From contig SKLD01000368.1 in the NCBI GenBank assembly GCA_007123395.1, forward strand, positions 1 through 5,346: DNA of 5,346 nt. Direction: 5' to 3'. This DNA comes from Opitutales bacterium (GTDB taxonomy: Bacteria > Verrucomicrobiota > Verrucomicrobiia > Opitutales > Oceanipulchritudinaceae). The notes under the pieces were generated by a model that made no database searches, was not told the origin of the DNA, and saw nothing but the letters and a program-made list of their open reading frames with translations. This document shows positions 4,764 to 5,346 of this stretch, in pieces. Position 1 is the first letter of the stretch. Each line of letters begins with the position of its first letter. The position numbers and the translations under genes are program-made.

Positions 4764-5346
4764 CTCCCGACGTGTGCGCGTCGGGCCGGGCGGACGCGCG
4801 GGCGATACGAACGCGCATCGCGCCGCCGGGTTGGACGGCAAGCCGGTCCGACTACATTGCGCCGTAGCCGGGCGGCCTTGGCCCCCGGCACGAATGCTCC
4901 CGGCGTGTGCGCGTCGGCCGGGCGGACGCGACGCGCGCGATACGGACGCGCACCGCACGGTCGGTCAGACGGCAAGCCGGTCCGACTACATTGCGCTGTA
5001 GCCGGGCGGCCTTGGCCCCCGGCACGAACGTTCCCGGCGTGCGCGCTTCGGGCCGGGCGGACGCGCCGGTCGATACGGACGCGCATTGCACAGTCGCATC
5101 GGACGGCAAGCCGGTCCGACTACATTGCGCCGTAGCCGGGCGGCCTTGGCCCCCGGCACGAACGTTCCCGGCGTGCGCGCTTCGCGCCGGGCGGGCGCGA
5201 CGGTCAATACGGACGCGCACCGCGCGGTCGGATCGGACGGCAAGCCGGTCCGACTACATTGCGCCGTAGCCGGGCGGCCTTGGCCCCCGGCACGAATGCT
5301 CCCGGCGTGTGCGCGTCGGCCGGGCGGACGCGACGCGCGCGATACG
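4764..5346. repeat. Tandem REPIN-like array, 134-bp period, continuing past the window
   Basis: The landmark GGCAAGCCGGTCCGACTACA begins at 4837, 4971, 5105 and 5239, an exact spacing of 134. Each core holds two hairpins. A minus-strand REP (plus coordinates 4831-4851, 4965-4985, 5099-5119, 5233-5253) has arms TCGGAC and GTCCGA with a bulged C and a CTTG loop, and its GTAG head appears as CTAC on the plus strand. An 8-bp linker, ATTGCGCC, follows (ATTGCGCT in the second copy). Then comes a plus-strand GTAG head and a hairpin (4868-4888, 5002-5022, 5136-5156, 5270-5290) with arms CCGGG and CCCGG, also with a bulged C and a CTTG loop. A 76-bp more variable spacer leads to the next core. Read between outward-facing heads, each unit is a 126-bp REPIN (for example 4864-4989). 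The left end is a partial unit without the GTAG half. The period is not a multiple of three and no gene is credible here. The tandem repeat is certain; the REPIN label is inferred. Confidence 0.9.

Noticed and set aside
3671..4818. Long open frames overlapping ispA in other frames, including 354 and 440 codons on plus and 372 on minus
   Set aside because: They are shadows of the strongly GC-biased ispA codons: their peptides are Pro/Ser/Thr-, Arg/Pro- or Gly/Glu-rich and low in complexity, whereas the ispA frame has every family motif.
4642..5269. Several open frames of 85-160 codons on both strands across the array
   Set aside because: The 134-bp period is not a multiple of three, frames are open only because of very high GC, the predicted peptides are Arg/Pro/Ala-rich, and none has a ribosome binding site or family motif.
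4764..5346. CRISPR array
   Set aside because: The repeats are 134 bp apart, the intervening segments are homologous to each other rather than unique, and the conserved core of about 58 bp contains two hairpins. No cas gene is present.

Overview
This is a GC-rich bacterial window with strong C/G preference at third codon positions, which also opens long spurious frames on both strands. The L28 sequence (77 residues with a GGIGTH...FRPNLQ...WVSAKALKAG core) and the presence of a sulfatase suggest a member of the PVC group, most likely Verrucomicrobiota near Opitutales. That placement is inferred from protein style only and has not been searched.

Layout from left to right. (1) The 3' part of a formylglycine-type sulfatase (2-841, +), cut by the window edge. 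(2) rpmB, ribosomal protein L28 (958-1191, +). (3) A convergent intergenic region of 128 bp with a REPIN-like pair of hairpin repeats and a third hairpin overlapping the 3' end of the gene on the other strand. (4) Three minus-strand genes, read right to left: an FmdB-family zinc-ribbon protein (3583-3278), a single-pass membrane-anchored protein of unknown function (3238-2492), and an exported protein that looks like a catalytically dead peptidase-MA-like (gluzincin) relative (2495-1320). The last two overlap by GTGA, so the three probably form an operon. (5) A 170-bp divergent intergenic region. (6) An IspA-type farnesyl diphosphate synthase (3754-4632, +). (7) From 4633 to the right edge there is no credible gene. 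After a 131-bp non-coding stretch, an array with an exact 134-bp period begins near 4764 and runs off the window.

The most interesting content is the repeats. Both the array and the small elements after rpmB are built from short hairpins headed by the tetranucleotide GTAG, arranged as inverted pairs. This is the architecture of REP/REPIN elements mobilised by RAYT (REP-associated tyrosine) transposases. The array is a tandem run of REPINs, each 126 bp from GTAG to CTAC, separated by an 8-bp linker, with a second-level period of 402 bp. In the intergenic copy, the TGA stop codon of the exported protein lies inside the loop of a REP hairpin.

The protein-coding genes are mostly housekeeping (translation, isoprenoid synthesis) and do not form one pathway. 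The three-gene minus-strand set is the least understood coding part.
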